Assembly (NCBI RefSeq): GCF_003730295.1
Contig: NZ_QTSZ01000014.1
Location: 1-61,505, forward strand
Length of the DNA: 61,505 nt
From: Ornithinibacillus gellani
GTDB lineage: Bacteria; Bacillota; Bacilli; Bacillales; Amphibacillaceae
Direction: 5' to 3'
Part shown: positions 25,008-34,191 of the stretch, piece after piece
Layout of the letters: every line of letters starts with the position of its first letter
Numbering within the stretch: the stretch's first letter is position 1
Program-made: the position numbers and the translations under genes
Notes under the pieces: model-generated
Databases searched by the model: none
Told to the model about the DNA's origin: nothing
Seen by the model: only the letters and a program-made list of their open reading frames with translations

Positions 25008-25565
25008 ATGCGTTTTATCATGTTAACTATTATCATCGCCTTCTTGGCTAGTGGTTGCTCCATGAATCGAACGGTAACCGATCAGGAAAAAAATGCTCAG
25101 GAACTTGATCCGACTAAAAATCATTTATCGAAAGAGGATCCGGAATGGGATAGTCGGTTAGGATACGTCCATTATACAAGGGGACAAGTTGCTAACCAGA
25201 AAAAACAAGAAATCTCTTCTTTTGACCGGAATCAATTGGCAGACCAAATTGCCAGACTGGTATTACAAAATTCAGGATTTGAGCAGGTTGCTGCACTTGT
25301 CACAGATAGGGAAGTACTGATTGCTTATCAAAAAAATGAGCGGCTAACGGATGAACAAGCAGCAGACATTGCCAAACAAACTGCTTACACACTGCTGCCA
25401 AGATTCTTTGAAGTATACGTTTCCCATAACGAAAATCATATTCGAAGTATCCACAGTCTCCATTTATCAACTACAAATGATTCAATTGACAATCAAACAT
25501 TACAGCAAATTATTGTTGAAATGAAGAGATACCCACAAGGATTGGATAAAACAAAAACAGAGTAA
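25008..25565 (+). CDS. yutC: YhcN/YlaJ-family sporulation lipoprotein (YutC-like)
   Basis: A 185-residue lipoprotein: signal peptide with a LASGC lipobox (Cys at residue 17) and a YhcN/YlaJ domain at about residues 70-175, seen in ADQIARLVLQNSGFEQVAAL and VTDREVLIAYQKN. Related proteins sit in the inner spore membrane and affect germination. ATG 25008 was chosen for the AGGAGG 7 nt upstream. It is followed after 50 bases by lytH in the same direction. In B. subtilis lipA lies between the two; here it is missing. Confidence 0.78.
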   Translation: MRFIMLTIIIAFLASGCSMNRTVTDQEKNAQELDPTKNHLSKEDPEWDSRLGYVHYTRGQVANQKKQEISSFDRNQLADQIARLVLQNSGFEQVAALVTDREVLIAYQKNERLTDEQAADIAKQTAYTLLPRFFEVYVSHNENHIRSIHSLHLSTTNDSIDNQTLQQIIVEMKRYPQGLDKTKTE

Positions 25566-25615
25566 GATCAAAAGCAGGTCCCTCTTCACAGATAAAGGAT
25601 GGTGAGGTGAAACAA

Positions 25616-26602
25616 ATGAATCGAGTCCACTGGCTGAAATCCAGCCTATTCACAATCCTGATGCTAGGGATTTATACATTTGTTGCAAATGCTGTGGTGT
25701 TCGCGGAAGAAGATCAGGACCGCTATGACCAACGCATGGCTTTATACAAAAAAACAGCAGCACTAACACAAATCCCTTGGTATTATCTTGCAGCGATTGA
25801 CCAATATGAAAGACAAATACTAGAAGATACAAATGCTGACCCCATCATTTCTATCCAATTCCCCGATGAAGCATGGTATGGTCCAGGTAATCTGGAAAAA
25901 AAGAAAGACGTAGCAAGTATTGATTTTTTCCAAGGGATTGGCAGGGATGGAAATGGGGATGGATTAGCAGACCCGGATGATCCAGAAGATGCATTATATA
26001 CCATAGCAACCCAGATCATGGAATATGGTCCCACGGAAGAGGATATACGCATTGGAATATGGAATGTGTATAAGCGTGATTTAGCAGTTCATACCATTAA
26101 GAATACAGCAAAGGTTTTCCGTACCTTTCAAAAAATTCATCTAACAGACCGAGATTTTCCCGTATCGCTTCAACATCGATACAGCTACCGAAGTACATGG
26201 GGAGATGGCCGTGGATTCGGTGGATTAAGAATTCATGAAGGTACAGATATTTTTGCTGATTATGGGACACCCGTGAAGTCCACCACATATGGTGTCGTGG
26301 AATTAAAGGGATGGAATTTATATGGTGGATGGCGAATTGGAATACGCGATATCTTCAATATTTATCATTATTATGCACATTTAAGTAGCTATGATAAAAA
26401 TATCCAAGTAGGACAGGTCGTGAAACCAGGGGATGTACTCGGCAGTGTCGGCTCAAGCGGCTACGGACCTCCAGGTACCTCAGGAAAGTTCCCGCCACAC
26501 CTGCACTATGGAATGTATAAAGATAATGGACATAGTGAATGGTCCTTTGATCCTTACCCATATTTGAAACGATGGGAAAGAATGGCCAAAGACAAAAAAT
26601 AA
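25616..26602 (+). CDS. lytH: Sporulation L-Ala-D-Glu endopeptidase LytH (M23 family)
   Basis: A 328-residue exported protein: signal peptide (about residues 7-28), a lysozyme-like helical region (40-165) with a Ca-binding-like DGNGDGLADPDDP segment, and a C-terminal LytM/M23 domain with metal ligands in IHEGTD and PHLHYG and the HYYAHL strand. B. subtilis LytH (YunA) trims stem peptides to single L-Ala during spore cortex maturation. GAGGTG lies 6 nt before ATG 25616. It probably forms an operon with the YhcN-type lipoprotein gene. Confidence 0.88.
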   Translation: MNRVHWLKSSLFTILMLGIYTFVANAVVFAEEDQDRYDQRMALYKKTAALTQIPWYYLAAIDQYERQILEDTNADPIISIQFPDEAWYGPGNLEKKKDVASIDFFQGIGRDGNGDGLADPDDPEDALYTIATQIMEYGPTEEDIRIGIWNVYKRDLAVHTIKNTAKVFRTFQKIHLTDRDFPVSLQHRYSYRSTWGDGRGFGGLRIHEGTDIFADYGTPVKSTTYGVVELKGWNLYGGWRIGIRDIFNIYHYYAHLSSYDKNIQVGQVVKPGDVLGSVGSSGYGPPGTSGKFPPHLHYGMYKDNGHSEWSFDPYPYLKRWERMAKDKK

Positions 26603-26629
26603 TGCAAATAAAGCACAGAAAAAATGTCT

Positions 26630-26663
26630 GCAGTTGGGAATTCCCCCCAATTGCAGACATTTG
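26630..26663. terminator. Bidirectional terminator between lytH and metS
   Basis: AAATGTCTGCA-N-TTGGG pairs with CCCAA-N-TGCAGACATTT. It is placed between two convergent genes; the T tract is short. Confidence 0.7.
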
Positions 26664-26667
26664 ATCA

Positions 26668-26775
26668 TTATCCTTTTGATTTACCGCTTTTAACAGCATG
26701 TGCAATACTTGCTGCCAAACCTCCCCATAAAATGAGCATTCCCAGTATCATTACAGTAATTGCACCAGCACTCAT
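26668..26775 (-). CDS. metS: Methionine/alanine importer small subunit MetS (35 residues)
   Basis: A 35-residue single-helix protein with the MetS pattern MSAGAITVMILGM-LILWGGLAASI. In Corynebacterium MetS is the small subunit needed with MetP for sodium-dependent methionine and alanine uptake. Its start lies 2 nt after the stop of the NSS transporter gene, and its AAGGAGG site is formed by that gene's last codons, so translation is coupled. The product is short enough to be missed by length-filtered gene callers. Confidence 0.9.
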   Translation of the reverse strand: MSAGAITVMILGMLILWGGLAASIAHAVKSGKSKG

Positions 26776-26777
26776 AT

Positions 26778-28313
26778 TTAGTTTACCTCCTTCTTATCGG
26801 TATCTTCTACATAGGTAGGATCCTTTTTCCATTTTGAAGTGGCAAAGAGAATTCCAACGATAAGCGCAAGTATCGCAACTGCCCAACCACCAAACAATAT
26901 AAATGTATCCGAATAACCTTCATAGTTCCCTGTTGGTGAGTCGAATTCACGTAATAGGTTCGTCTTTAATAAATCAAACATCATATAACCTAGGACAAGT
27001 GGTGTGATTAAGCCGAGGCTAATCGTCCACCAAGATCCAAGTCGAATATCCGAAATTTCATTTGCATGCGATTTAAATTCACCAAGCTTACGGAATACCC
27101 AAGCAATCAGAACTACTTCAACAAGTCCTAGCAAAGCTACACCAAATTGGTTAATAAAGTAGTCTGCTGCATCTAGGAAGAATAGTCCACCCTGTGTTGC
27201 AAACAAGAATGAAATAATAGCTGCCAGTCCTCCACCGAACAGTACTGCCTTCGTACGTGAAATATTGAATTTATCAACGAGACCAGCTACATAAGTTTCT
27301 GTTATCGACATGAGTGATGTCAATCCTGCCAACACCAGCGAGGCAAAGAATAAGAACCCAAACAGCTCGTTTAACGCAGGGAACTGGTTGATAATTTGCG
27401 GGAAGACAACAAACGCAAGTCCTACACCGCCTTCAACAACCTCATCAATCGGCAAATTCGACTGAGTGGCCATAAATCCAAGTACCGCAAAAACACCAAT
27501 ACCAGCCAATAATTCAAATGCAGAGTTACCAAATCCAGTTATAAAAGCATTGTTGGTAATATCTGATTTCTTAGGCAGATAGCTGGAATACGTAATCATA
27601 ATAGCAAATGCAATCGACAAGCTGAAGAAAATTTGTCCATATGCTTGCACCCACACCCCAGATTCAAAAATCCTTGAAAAATCTGGCTTAAAGAAGGCAT
27701 CCAAACCTGCTGCAGCGCCCGGTAAGGTTACTGCACGAATAACAATGATGAGGAAAATAATGACCAATGCCGGAATAAATATTCGGTTGGCGATTTCAAT
27801 ACCTTTTTTAACCCCTCTAAACAGTATGCCTAATACAACAATCCATACAATAATTAATGGAATAAGTACACCAGGTACAAGACTTCCCACTTGTCCAGGG
27901 TCAACAGTTCGATGTAAATAATCATTCATCAAAAATGCGCCTGTGTCCTCACCCCAGGTTAATTTCAATGAAAAGACAGAGTAAGAAATAGCCCATGCGA
28001 TGATGACTGAATAATAGGTTGAAATGACAAAGGCTACTGCTACAGCCCACCAACCAATAAACTCTGAATTTTTATTGATTCTCTTATAGGTTAATGGTGC
28101 TGATCCACGGTACTTATGACCCATCGTAAATTCTAAGATGAGAATTGGTATTCCTGCGGTCAGTAACGCAAACAGATAAGGAATGAAAAACGCGCCTCCA
28201 CCATTGTCATATGCAACAGCAGGAAACCGCCATATATTTCCTAAACCAATTGCTGAACCTACCGCCGCAAGAATAAAACCTGCTCGTGTTCCCCATTGTG
28301 AACGTGTTTCCAT
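26778..28313 (-). CDS. metP: Sodium-dependent methionine/alanine transporter MetP (NSS family)
   Basis: A 511-residue membrane protein with 11-12 transmembrane helices of the neurotransmitter:sodium symporter family. The N-terminal ILAAVGSAIGLGNIWRFP segment holds the Na+ and substrate sites, and an unwound helix-6 region FFSLSIAFAIMITYSSYL is visible. The adjoining metS gene makes the methionine/alanine assignment more likely than a generic NSS call. A consensus SigA promoter lies 96 bp upstream. Confidence 0.88.
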   Translation of the reverse strand: METRSQWGTRAGFILAAVGSAIGLGNIWRFPAVAYDNGGGAFFIPYLFALLTAGIPILILEFTMGHKYRGSAPLTYKRINKNSEFIGWWAVAVAFVISTYYSVIIAWAISYSVFSLKLTWGEDTGAFLMNDYLHRTVDPGQVGSLVPGVLIPLIIVWIVVLGILFRGVKKGIEIANRIFIPALVIIFLIIVIRAVTLPGAAAGLDAFFKPDFSRIFESGVWVQAYGQIFFSLSIAFAIMITYSSYLPKKSDITNNAFITGFGNSAFELLAGIGVFAVLGFMATQSNLPIDEVVEGGVGLAFVVFPQIINQFPALNELFGFLFFASLVLAGLTSLMSITETYVAGLVDKFNISRTKAVLFGGGLAAIISFLFATQGGLFFLDAADYFINQFGVALLGLVEVVLIAWVFRKLGEFKSHANEISDIRLGSWWTISLGLITPLVLGYMMFDLLKTNLLREFDSPTGNYEGYSDTFILFGGWAVAILALIVGILFATSKWKKDPTYVEDTDKKEVN

Positions 28314-28408
28314 AAATGAACCTCCTTTTTTTATTTCATTGCTTCCGCCTTAATTCAGGAAAGAAACAATGTTTGAAATAGTGCAATTATTTAAGATATT
28401 ATGCTTGT

Positions 28409-28437
28409 ATTATAACGGTATGCATAAAGTCTGTCAA
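28409..28437 (-). promoter_or_regulatory. SigA promoter of metP-metS
   Basis: On the minus strand TTGACA and TATAAT are both perfect consensus hexamers with a 17-nt spacer. No riboswitch or operator is evident in the 90-nt leader. Confidence 0.85.
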
Positions 28438-28540
28438 AGTATATTAATAATTAACTTATACGAAAGGCCTGCTTGATATGAGCAGTTATACAGGATTTTT
28501 GTCCTAAAGAAATTTTTGGTTGGTAAATATACCCAAAAAA

Positions 28541-28569
28541 TAAAAACCCCCGCCGAAGCGAGGATTTTC
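28541..28569 (-). terminator. Terminator of the lysine-regulated transporter gene
   Basis: On the minus strand CCTCGC-TTCG-GCGGGG is followed by GTTTTTATTTTTTT. Confidence 0.85.
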
Positions 28570-28570
28570 A

Positions 28571-30130
28571 TTAAATATTTGATGTTTTATTTCGATATAG
28601 CATTGGTACAAGCGGGATCAATATGGCCAATACAATCAATGCAAGGATCGGACCAACAAATAAAACATCCATTAAACCAATAACTAAATACCCTAAACCA
28701 GCTGCAAATGCAGCAATAAATGCATATGGAAGCTGTGTCACCACATGATCAATATGATTTACGCCTGCACCAGTTGAGGATAGGATTGTCGTATCCGAAA
28801 TTGGCGTACAATGATCTCCAAATACAGATCCTGATAATACAGCTGCCATCGTAGGCAAGAGCATCGTCATGTCTGTCACAACAGAAACCTCTGCAGCGAT
28901 TGGTAATAAAATACCAAATGTTCCCCAAGAAGTACCAGTTGAGAGTGACATCACAGCGGCAACAAGGAAAAATAAAAACGGCAGCATAGCTGGAGCAATG
29001 GATAATTTTCCAATTAGACCAGCCATATACTCACCAGTTTGAAGTGTTCCAATTACCGAGCCAATCATCCAAGCCAAAATTAAAATATAGATAGCTGGAA
29101 GCATTGTTTTTACTCCTTCGACAAAGACGGTGAGTAAATTTGCCCTAGGTTTGGACTGACCTAACAAAAGTACAACTGCTAATGCAACAGACACAAATCC
29201 TCCAATAAATAAGGATAGATTAACATCTGTATTGGCAAAAATGGTTAATATGCCTGTTTCCCCCTGTGGGCGTTCCATCACCCCTGTAACAATCATAGCA
29301 CCAACCGTTACTACGACCAGCACGATAATTGGTAATAATAGATGATATATTTTCCCTTGTGTATGGGGTTCAAATGTATTACTCAAATCACCAGTTATCT
29401 TTTTTGTTTCATCGTACAATTTTCCTGTATTCATTGCCTTTTGTTCATGCTTTCGCATCGGTCCCACATCTAGTTTAAACCAAGCGGTCATAAAGACGAG
29501 CAGTAATGCCGCCCAAGCATATAAATTCAATGGAATCATTTTCACAAATGCTTCCAGTGGTTGAATATCTGTAATTTGATTGGCTGCGAAGATACTGCCA
29601 ATGATTCCAATAATGTATGCCCCCCAGCTTGAAATTGGAGACAAGACTGTCACTGGTGCAGAGGTTGAATCGATATAATAGGCTAATTTCGCACGCGATA
29701 TACGATGACGATCTGTCAATGGTCTAGCAATTTGTCCCACTGCAAGGCTATTAAAATAATCATCGATAAAGATAATAACACCTAGTACGCCTGTCATTAG
29801 CTGGGCACCTGTTCTTGTTTTTACCCGCTTAATCATCCATTCACCAAATGCCTGGCTACCACCAGATGCTTGCAATAAAGCAGCCATAATACCTAATAAT
29901 AATAAAAAGCCTAACAATAATAAATTTCCTTCATTAATGGCACCATCCACATAAAAAATATCTGCAAATACCATCCATATTTCTTTCATGGAATCGATAA
30001 AATGAAATTGATGAATCAGTAATGCTCCCAATACAATTCCTGTTCCTAACGAAAGCAAAATACGTCTTGTTGTCAAAACAAGTACGAGCATTACAATCGC
30101 AGGAACAACTGATAAAACCGTTCCTTCCAT
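28571..30130 (-). CDS. NhaC-family transporter, predicted lysine transporter
   Basis: A 519-residue membrane protein with about 12 hydrophobic segments and NhaC family motifs, including IIFIDDYFNSLAVG near residue 120, a SAPVTVLSPISSWGAY stretch and SVFGDHCTPISDTTILSS near residue 430. By sequence it would be called a Na+/H+ antiporter. A complete lysine riboswitch directly upstream predicts that it carries lysine, in agreement with published genome comparisons that link some NhaC-type genes (named LysW) to this riboswitch. A terminator follows the gene. Confidence 0.85.
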   Translation of the reverse strand: MEGTVLSVVPAIVMLVLVLTTRRILLSLGTGIVLGALLIHQFHFIDSMKEIWMVFADIFYVDGAINEGNLLLLGFLLLLGIMAALLQASGGSQAFGEWMIKRVKTRTGAQLMTGVLGVIIFIDDYFNSLAVGQIARPLTDRHRISRAKLAYYIDSTSAPVTVLSPISSWGAYIIGIIGSIFAANQITDIQPLEAFVKMIPLNLYAWAALLLVFMTAWFKLDVGPMRKHEQKAMNTGKLYDETKKITGDLSNTFEPHTQGKIYHLLLPIIVLVVVTVGAMIVTGVMERPQGETGILTIFANTDVNLSLFIGGFVSVALAVVLLLGQSKPRANLLTVFVEGVKTMLPAIYILILAWMIGSVIGTLQTGEYMAGLIGKLSIAPAMLPFLFFLVAAVMSLSTGTSWGTFGILLPIAAEVSVVTDMTMLLPTMAAVLSGSVFGDHCTPISDTTILSSTGAGVNHIDHVVTQLPYAFIAAFAAGLGYLVIGLMDVLFVGPILALIVLAILIPLVPMLYRNKTSNI

Positions 30131-30211
30131 TCTTGAATACCTCCATTGATGTATAGCTTGCTATGTGTATTTCCAGAATCCATGGAGTTTGTCTTGTTGT
30201 TTATTTTTAGA

Positions 30212-30490
30212 CAATAAAAAACAATGATAGAAAATAACCTACCATTGTTTAATCGTGTATGTTATCCTCCATTTCGATCTGTAGTTCTCCATGTTTTCCG
30301 GAAAGGATACGGTTGAAACGATCCAATCACACATGACAATATGCCACCTATTCAATGACATATCAGCAATAGTAGCCTTGACGTCTATTATGCTTCGGCA
30401 ATAACACCTTTCATTTGCATTCACCGTTGTCATCCTCCTGCAAATTACTCATCATTACTGCTCCTCTACCTCACCGATCTGAGATAAGGT
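30212..30490 (-). promoter_or_regulatory. Lysine riboswitch (L-box) with transcription terminator
   Basis: The minus strand contains the L-box core in order: GGTGAGGTAGAGGAGC, AGTAAT, GGAGGATGACAACGGTGAA, AAAGGTGTTATTGCCGAAGC, then the distal helices (aptamer about 30310-30490). A terminator hairpin AAACAATGGTAG/CTATCATTGTTT with TTTTTT lies at 30212-30250, before the transporter start. Lysine binding should favour the terminator, so the transporter is made when lysine is scarce. Helix boundaries are approximate. Confidence 0.88.
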
Positions 30491-30526
30491 TTGCTATTTA
30501 ATTATGCTTCCAACTATACTACAATT

Positions 30527-31300
30527 TTATTCTCCCTTCAAGTCCTCCTTTGGAACAGCGATGGAAGGTCCACCTCCACCACCATAAAAATCGGGTACCG
30601 CACCCATAACGAGTTGTTTTCCAATTAAAATTCGGGTACTAACGGTTGTCAATTCTGTAGTAAATGGAATGACAATCTGCACATCTGCTTCTACTTCTAC
30701 ATAGAGCGAAACATACACATTATTAATGCCTAATACTTCACGTTCATCGATCAGCTCTGTTCGTACACTTCCAACCAGTTCTAAATTAACAGGAATTTTC
30801 GGCCCTAAATTTGCAAATACTGTATTTTTTGTCGCTTGCCCTAGTGGAATTTCTACCACAGTAGGGTCCCGTTCCACCAATTCATCTACTGTATCACCAT
30901 ATTGCTTCGGTTCATCCAGAGGATTCTCATAATTTGGTGGCTCTCCACGGTTCATACTATGAAAAAACTCCTCTACCCGATCCGTTGCTGCACGATTAAT
31001 CGTGTTCACTACAGAGGAATTCCAATCTACATCCGATATATACCCTTCATTATTTCTAGTTAGTATGGCAATATCTCCAAATTCATAGTTCTCGGCAAAT
31101 TTCACGGCAGAATTGATTCCTCTTGTAGCAAATTCAGTAGTTTTAACTTGGGCAATCTCCATCAGGGTTGGTTTGATTCCTCTATCAATTAACCAAATAC
31201 TAAATACTACCATTGCTGCGAATAAGAAAAAAGAAACCATTAATACAGTACTGGCAGGAGGTGGTCCCTTTGCACGTTTGAATCCGTATCGACGCCTCAA
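30527..31300 (-). CDS. yunB: Sporulation protein YunB
   Basis: A 257-residue protein (B. subtilis YunB is 254) with a basic N-terminus, one membrane segment at about residues 20-40 and a long extracytoplasmic domain. Recognisable stretches are ATRGINSAVKFAEN and GNLGPKIPVN-like segments around FANLGPKIPVNLELVGSV, ending in a Gly-rich GGGGGP tail. yunB is expressed in the mother cell under SigE in B. subtilis. TTG 31300 is chosen because AAGGGGG lies 9 nt upstream. The lysine riboswitch transcript starts just past its 3' end. Confidence 0.85.
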   Translation of the reverse strand: MRRRYGFKRAKGPPPASTVLMVSFFLFAAMVVFSIWLIDRGIKPTLMEIAQVKTTEFATRGINSAVKFAENYEFGDIAILTRNNEGYISDVDWNSSVVNTINRAATDRVEEFFHSMNRGEPPNYENPLDEPKQYGDTVDELVERDPTVVEIPLGQATKNTVFANLGPKIPVNLELVGSVRTELIDEREVLGINNVYVSLYVEVEADVQIVIPFTTELTTVSTRILIGKQLVMGAVPDFYGGGGGPSIAVPKEDLKGE

Positions 31301-31391
31301 TATGAAAAACCCCCTTGAAACAACATATGCTTGTTTCAAAAAGGTTAGAATCATAAATAACGTGTCAAATTAGCGTGGAATGTTCCCTATC

Positions 31392-31694
31392 CTAAGCGAT
31401 ACGGAGTAATGCTTCCCTGCCACTCATCCCTTCCTTCCAACCATGCTTCCTTGATGCATCTGTCACTTTTTCCAATGGAGCATGCAATAATTCATCAATG
31501 GTTCGCACACCTGAGGCTCTTCCCGCAATAACCTGTCTGTCTTTGAGCTTCTCATTCAATACATCTACATCCAAGGCAGCACACATGATGTAGCCAACCT
31601 CATTTGAGATGATTAACAAATTCGTTTTTGGCAGTTCCACACGAATCGCAGTAAAAAATAGCCCTTCCACCTCTAATGGATTAATCGTAATCAT
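31392..31694 (-). CDS. yunC: YunC (DUF1805) family protein
   Basis: A 100-residue cytosolic protein, almost the same length as B. subtilis YunC (101), for which a structure exists but no function. Conserved stretches are ELPKTNLLIISNEVGYIMC, ALDVDVLNEKLKDR and AGRASGVRTIDELL. The ATG at 31692-31694 was chosen because AGGGAG lies 9 nt upstream; upstream ATGs lack proper spacing. It is next to the convergently annotated yunB and follows yunD on the same strand. Confidence 0.88.
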   Translation of the reverse strand: MITINPLEVEGLFFTAIRVELPKTNLLIISNEVGYIMCAALDVDVLNEKLKDRQVIAGRASGVRTIDELLHAPLEKVTDASRKHGWKEGMSGREALLRIA

Positions 31695-31765
31695 GCAAGC
31701 CATCTCCCTTCTACATATCGCTACAGCATATGCTTCAAAGAGTGGTTTTGACACGCTTGAACTAT

Positions 31766-33175
31766 TTAAAGGGAATTTTTCTTGTCAAAGTTTTTTTCAA
31801 GTGTAACTACGAGCAAGTCCCTTAAAAATTCTGGTAGAAAATAATGCTTTTCTTCCGAGCGAGCAACTTCTGGCAATAACCTGCCAAAAGTAAACATATC
31901 AGGAACCGCAACTTGATAAATGATGTCAGGCTGGAGCGGTTTTCCATCCATGTGCACATCCTTGACATAAACTTCTCCATTCTCATGGGTTTCCGTGACA
32001 ACGTTTAGTCCGGAGAAAATCATTTGACCAATTACTTCACCACGGAAGCCAAAGCCTTTTAATTTCAACTCAACAAATGACTTCGCAAGGGACTGCCGAA
32101 CTACCTCCATTAATTGTCTTCCGTTTAATGGAACTACACAAGGGTTAATCGGGTGGGGACAAATCCGGTGGACGGTGCCATAGCTCACCTTTCCAGCAGG
32201 TATATCGTCTAAAAGTAAGCCAGCGTTTAACATCGCACAATCTGCTTTTGTCCAATCACACACCGTATCCGTTAATAACTGCATGATTTCCGTATGCTGA
32301 AACCATTTGATTTCAATAGGTTCATCCAATTGGACGATTGTCTGGTTCAGCTTGTGAATTGCTTTTTCTTCCCAATCATTTAATTGCACGACCGTTTGTT
32401 GATCCAGTGGCAAATGGGTAATATCTGTCGTATACGCTTCTTTATTTATCAATTTTTTCCGCTTATGATCCCAGGTTAAAATGACATCCCCTACAAAAGC
32501 ACAATGTTTGCCCGCAGCTGTCAATAAAGTGTTATTTACCAGTTCTCCAGTTCTCAGCAAGTGATGTGTATGGCCACCAATAATAACATCAATATCTGGG
32601 AACCTGCGGGCAATTTCTTGGTCCTCATTTAACCCAAGATGGGAGAGCAAAATAATAATATCTGCTTCTGCTTTTATTTTGGGCACATACGCTTGCAGTT
32701 TTTCATATGGAGAAGCAATATGCCATTGCAGTAAGTGATAATAATCATTAAATGGTGCCGTCATTCCAATCATCGCCACCCGTACACCTGAATCAGATGT
32801 ACGTACTGTATACATGTTTAACCAATGAGGCATATCGCCAGTTAAACTTTCCAAATTTGCACACGTAACATCAAAGCTAGCCCGGTCATAAAGATGATAT
32901 AAATCTTCATGAGAGAGCGTAATGCCTTCATTGTTTCCAATCGTTGCTACATCATACGCAATCGTATTCATTAATTCCACATTTGCTTTTCCCATAAATG
33001 CTTCTGAAATGGGATGCACCCGATCCACATGATCACCAATATCAACAATCCAGTGGGTTTCCTCGTCCTGCATGTGTTTAGCCCTTGCCTGTTTGAAATA
33101 GGTTGCTACCCGCGGCCATTGCTCGAAATTACTATGTAAATCGTTTGTATAATTAATATATATTTTTTCTTGCAC
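31766..33175 (-). CDS. yunD: YunD, 5'-nucleotidase/cyclic phosphodiesterase-like enzyme
   Basis: A 469-residue bimetal phosphoesterase: metallophosphatase domain (1-225) with the ligand motifs TNDLHSNFEQW, DIGDHVD, GNNEG, LLSHLG and GGHTHH, followed by a 5'-nucleotidase C-terminal domain (260-440). Unlike secreted relatives it has no signal peptide, so it acts in the cytosol. B. subtilis YunD is 462 residues. It starts at GTG with AAAAGGGG upstream. Confidence 0.88.
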   Translation of the reverse strand: MQEKIYINYTNDLHSNFEQWPRVATYFKQARAKHMQDEETHWIVDIGDHVDRVHPISEAFMGKANVELMNTIAYDVATIGNNEGITLSHEDLYHLYDRASFDVTCANLESLTGDMPHWLNMYTVRTSDSGVRVAMIGMTAPFNDYYHLLQWHIASPYEKLQAYVPKIKAEADIIILLSHLGLNEDQEIARRFPDIDVIIGGHTHHLLRTGELVNNTLLTAAGKHCAFVGDVILTWDHKRKKLINKEAYTTDITHLPLDQQTVVQLNDWEEKAIHKLNQTIVQLDEPIEIKWFQHTEIMQLLTDTVCDWTKADCAMLNAGLLLDDIPAGKVSYGTVHRICPHPINPCVVPLNGRQLMEVVRQSLAKSFVELKLKGFGFRGEVIGQMIFSGLNVVTETHENGEVYVKDVHMDGKPLQPDIIYQVAVPDMFTFGRLLPEVARSEEKHYFLPEFLRDLLVVTLEKNFDKKNSL

Positions 33176-33260
33176 GGCAACATCCCCTTTTTCATACCTT
33201 CCTTATAAGCAATATAACAGGCATGCACATCATACGCTATCAATAAACACTAACGATAAT

Positions 33261-33548
33261 TTATTTTTTCCTTTGCAGCAATGACCGTCCAATCGTTATA
33301 AATAGGTGGATGAACAGCACGATTATCCACACGAGAGATATTCTATTTAATTCAGGGCTTACATAAAACTGAAATAAACGAAATAACATATCCAGCTTTG
33401 TATATAACCATTCTCCTAATGGATTAAGTTGAAACCATTTCCATATCTTTGCACCATCCAAGTAGATAAACAGGAATTGAAATAATATGAAAATCATACA
33501 ATGCATCCAAAAACTATTTTTAGGCAACCAGCTTGCAGCCACATTCAT
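33261..33548 (-). CDS. Small membrane protein of the GntR-ABC operon
   Basis: A 95-residue protein with two hydrophobic segments (about 15-33 and 70-88) separated by an aromatic-rich amphipathic stretch. It lies 25 bp downstream of the ABC permease gene on the same strand and is likely the last gene of that operon, perhaps an accessory subunit of the exporter. I recognise no named family. Confidence 0.6.
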   Translation of the reverse strand: MNVAASWLPKNSFWMHCMIFILFQFLFIYLDGAKIWKWFQLNPLGEWLYTKLDMLFRLFQFYVSPELNRISLVWIIVLFIHLFITIGRSLLQRKK

Positions 33549-33573
33549 TCGGGCATCCCCCTCATTCTAAAAC

Positions 33574-34191
33574 TTATATTATTTCCTTGGCCTGATAAAT
33601 TCGAATCGATAAAATCCAAGAAAGGAGATAACATGCGATTGCTACTACCGTTCCGATACTTATAACAATCATATCTGCTGGTACAAGTGGTGATGAAAAA
33701 CCCCCAATAAAAAATTCGTAAACATAATAAAATGCGTGAACACCAAAAATAATCAATAACATAAATAATACAAATAAAAATAACACAATGCGCTGCTGTC
33801 CAAAATAATAAAACAATGGTATACAAATACCACCAGCCAAAAGAATCATAAAAATTCCGCCAAACAGCTCTTTCCAAAGCGAACTATCCAATGAACCAGC
33901 TAATCCAAATTGGACAAGTACCGTTACAACAGTCATGATACACGTAAATATAAGCATACTAATATATCGTGCATGGACAATTTCATTTCGTGTAAAGGGA
34001 AGCGAATTCCATAATTTATGGCCATTGGCATCTTCCTCAAAATAAAACGTGTTCATAATGACGATCGCACTCATTAAAGCAATCACAAATATAATATCTT
34101 TATGAAATAGCATGAAAAATACGAGCATTCCCAGATATAGCAGCCATGAAAGCTTATGGATCATGATGTCTTTTTTAATAAGCTGAAGCAT
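33574..34191 (-). CDS. ABC-2 type transporter permease
   Basis: A 205-residue permease with six hydrophobic segments. The EEDANGHKLWNSLPFTRNEIVHARY segment (split here by a loop after the second helix, about residues 52-76) is typical of the ABC_2_permease_2 group found with YtrA-type regulators. Its first 17 bases overlap the ATPase gene, showing tight coupling. The substrate is unknown; related systems respond to cell-wall antibiotics. Confidence 0.85.
   Translation of the reverse strand: MLQLIKKDIMIHKLSWLLYLGMLVFFMLFHKDIIFVIALMSAIVIMNTFYFEEDANGHKLWNSLPFTRNEIVHARYISMLIFTCIMTVVTVLVQFGLAGSLDSSLWKELFGGIFMILLAGGICIPLFYYFGQQRIVLFLFVLFMLLIIFGVHAFYYVYEFFIGGFSSPLVPADMIVISIGTVVAIACYLLSWILSIRIYQAKEII

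Noticed and set aside
30239-30433. 64-codon minus-strand frame upstream of the NhaC-type gene
   Set aside because: It falls entirely within the lysine riboswitch, whose structure explains the sequence.
33545-33877. 110-codon minus-strand frame overlapping the ABC permease gene in another frame
   Set aside because: Tyr/Cys-rich out-of-frame translation; the permease frame has the family features and coupling.
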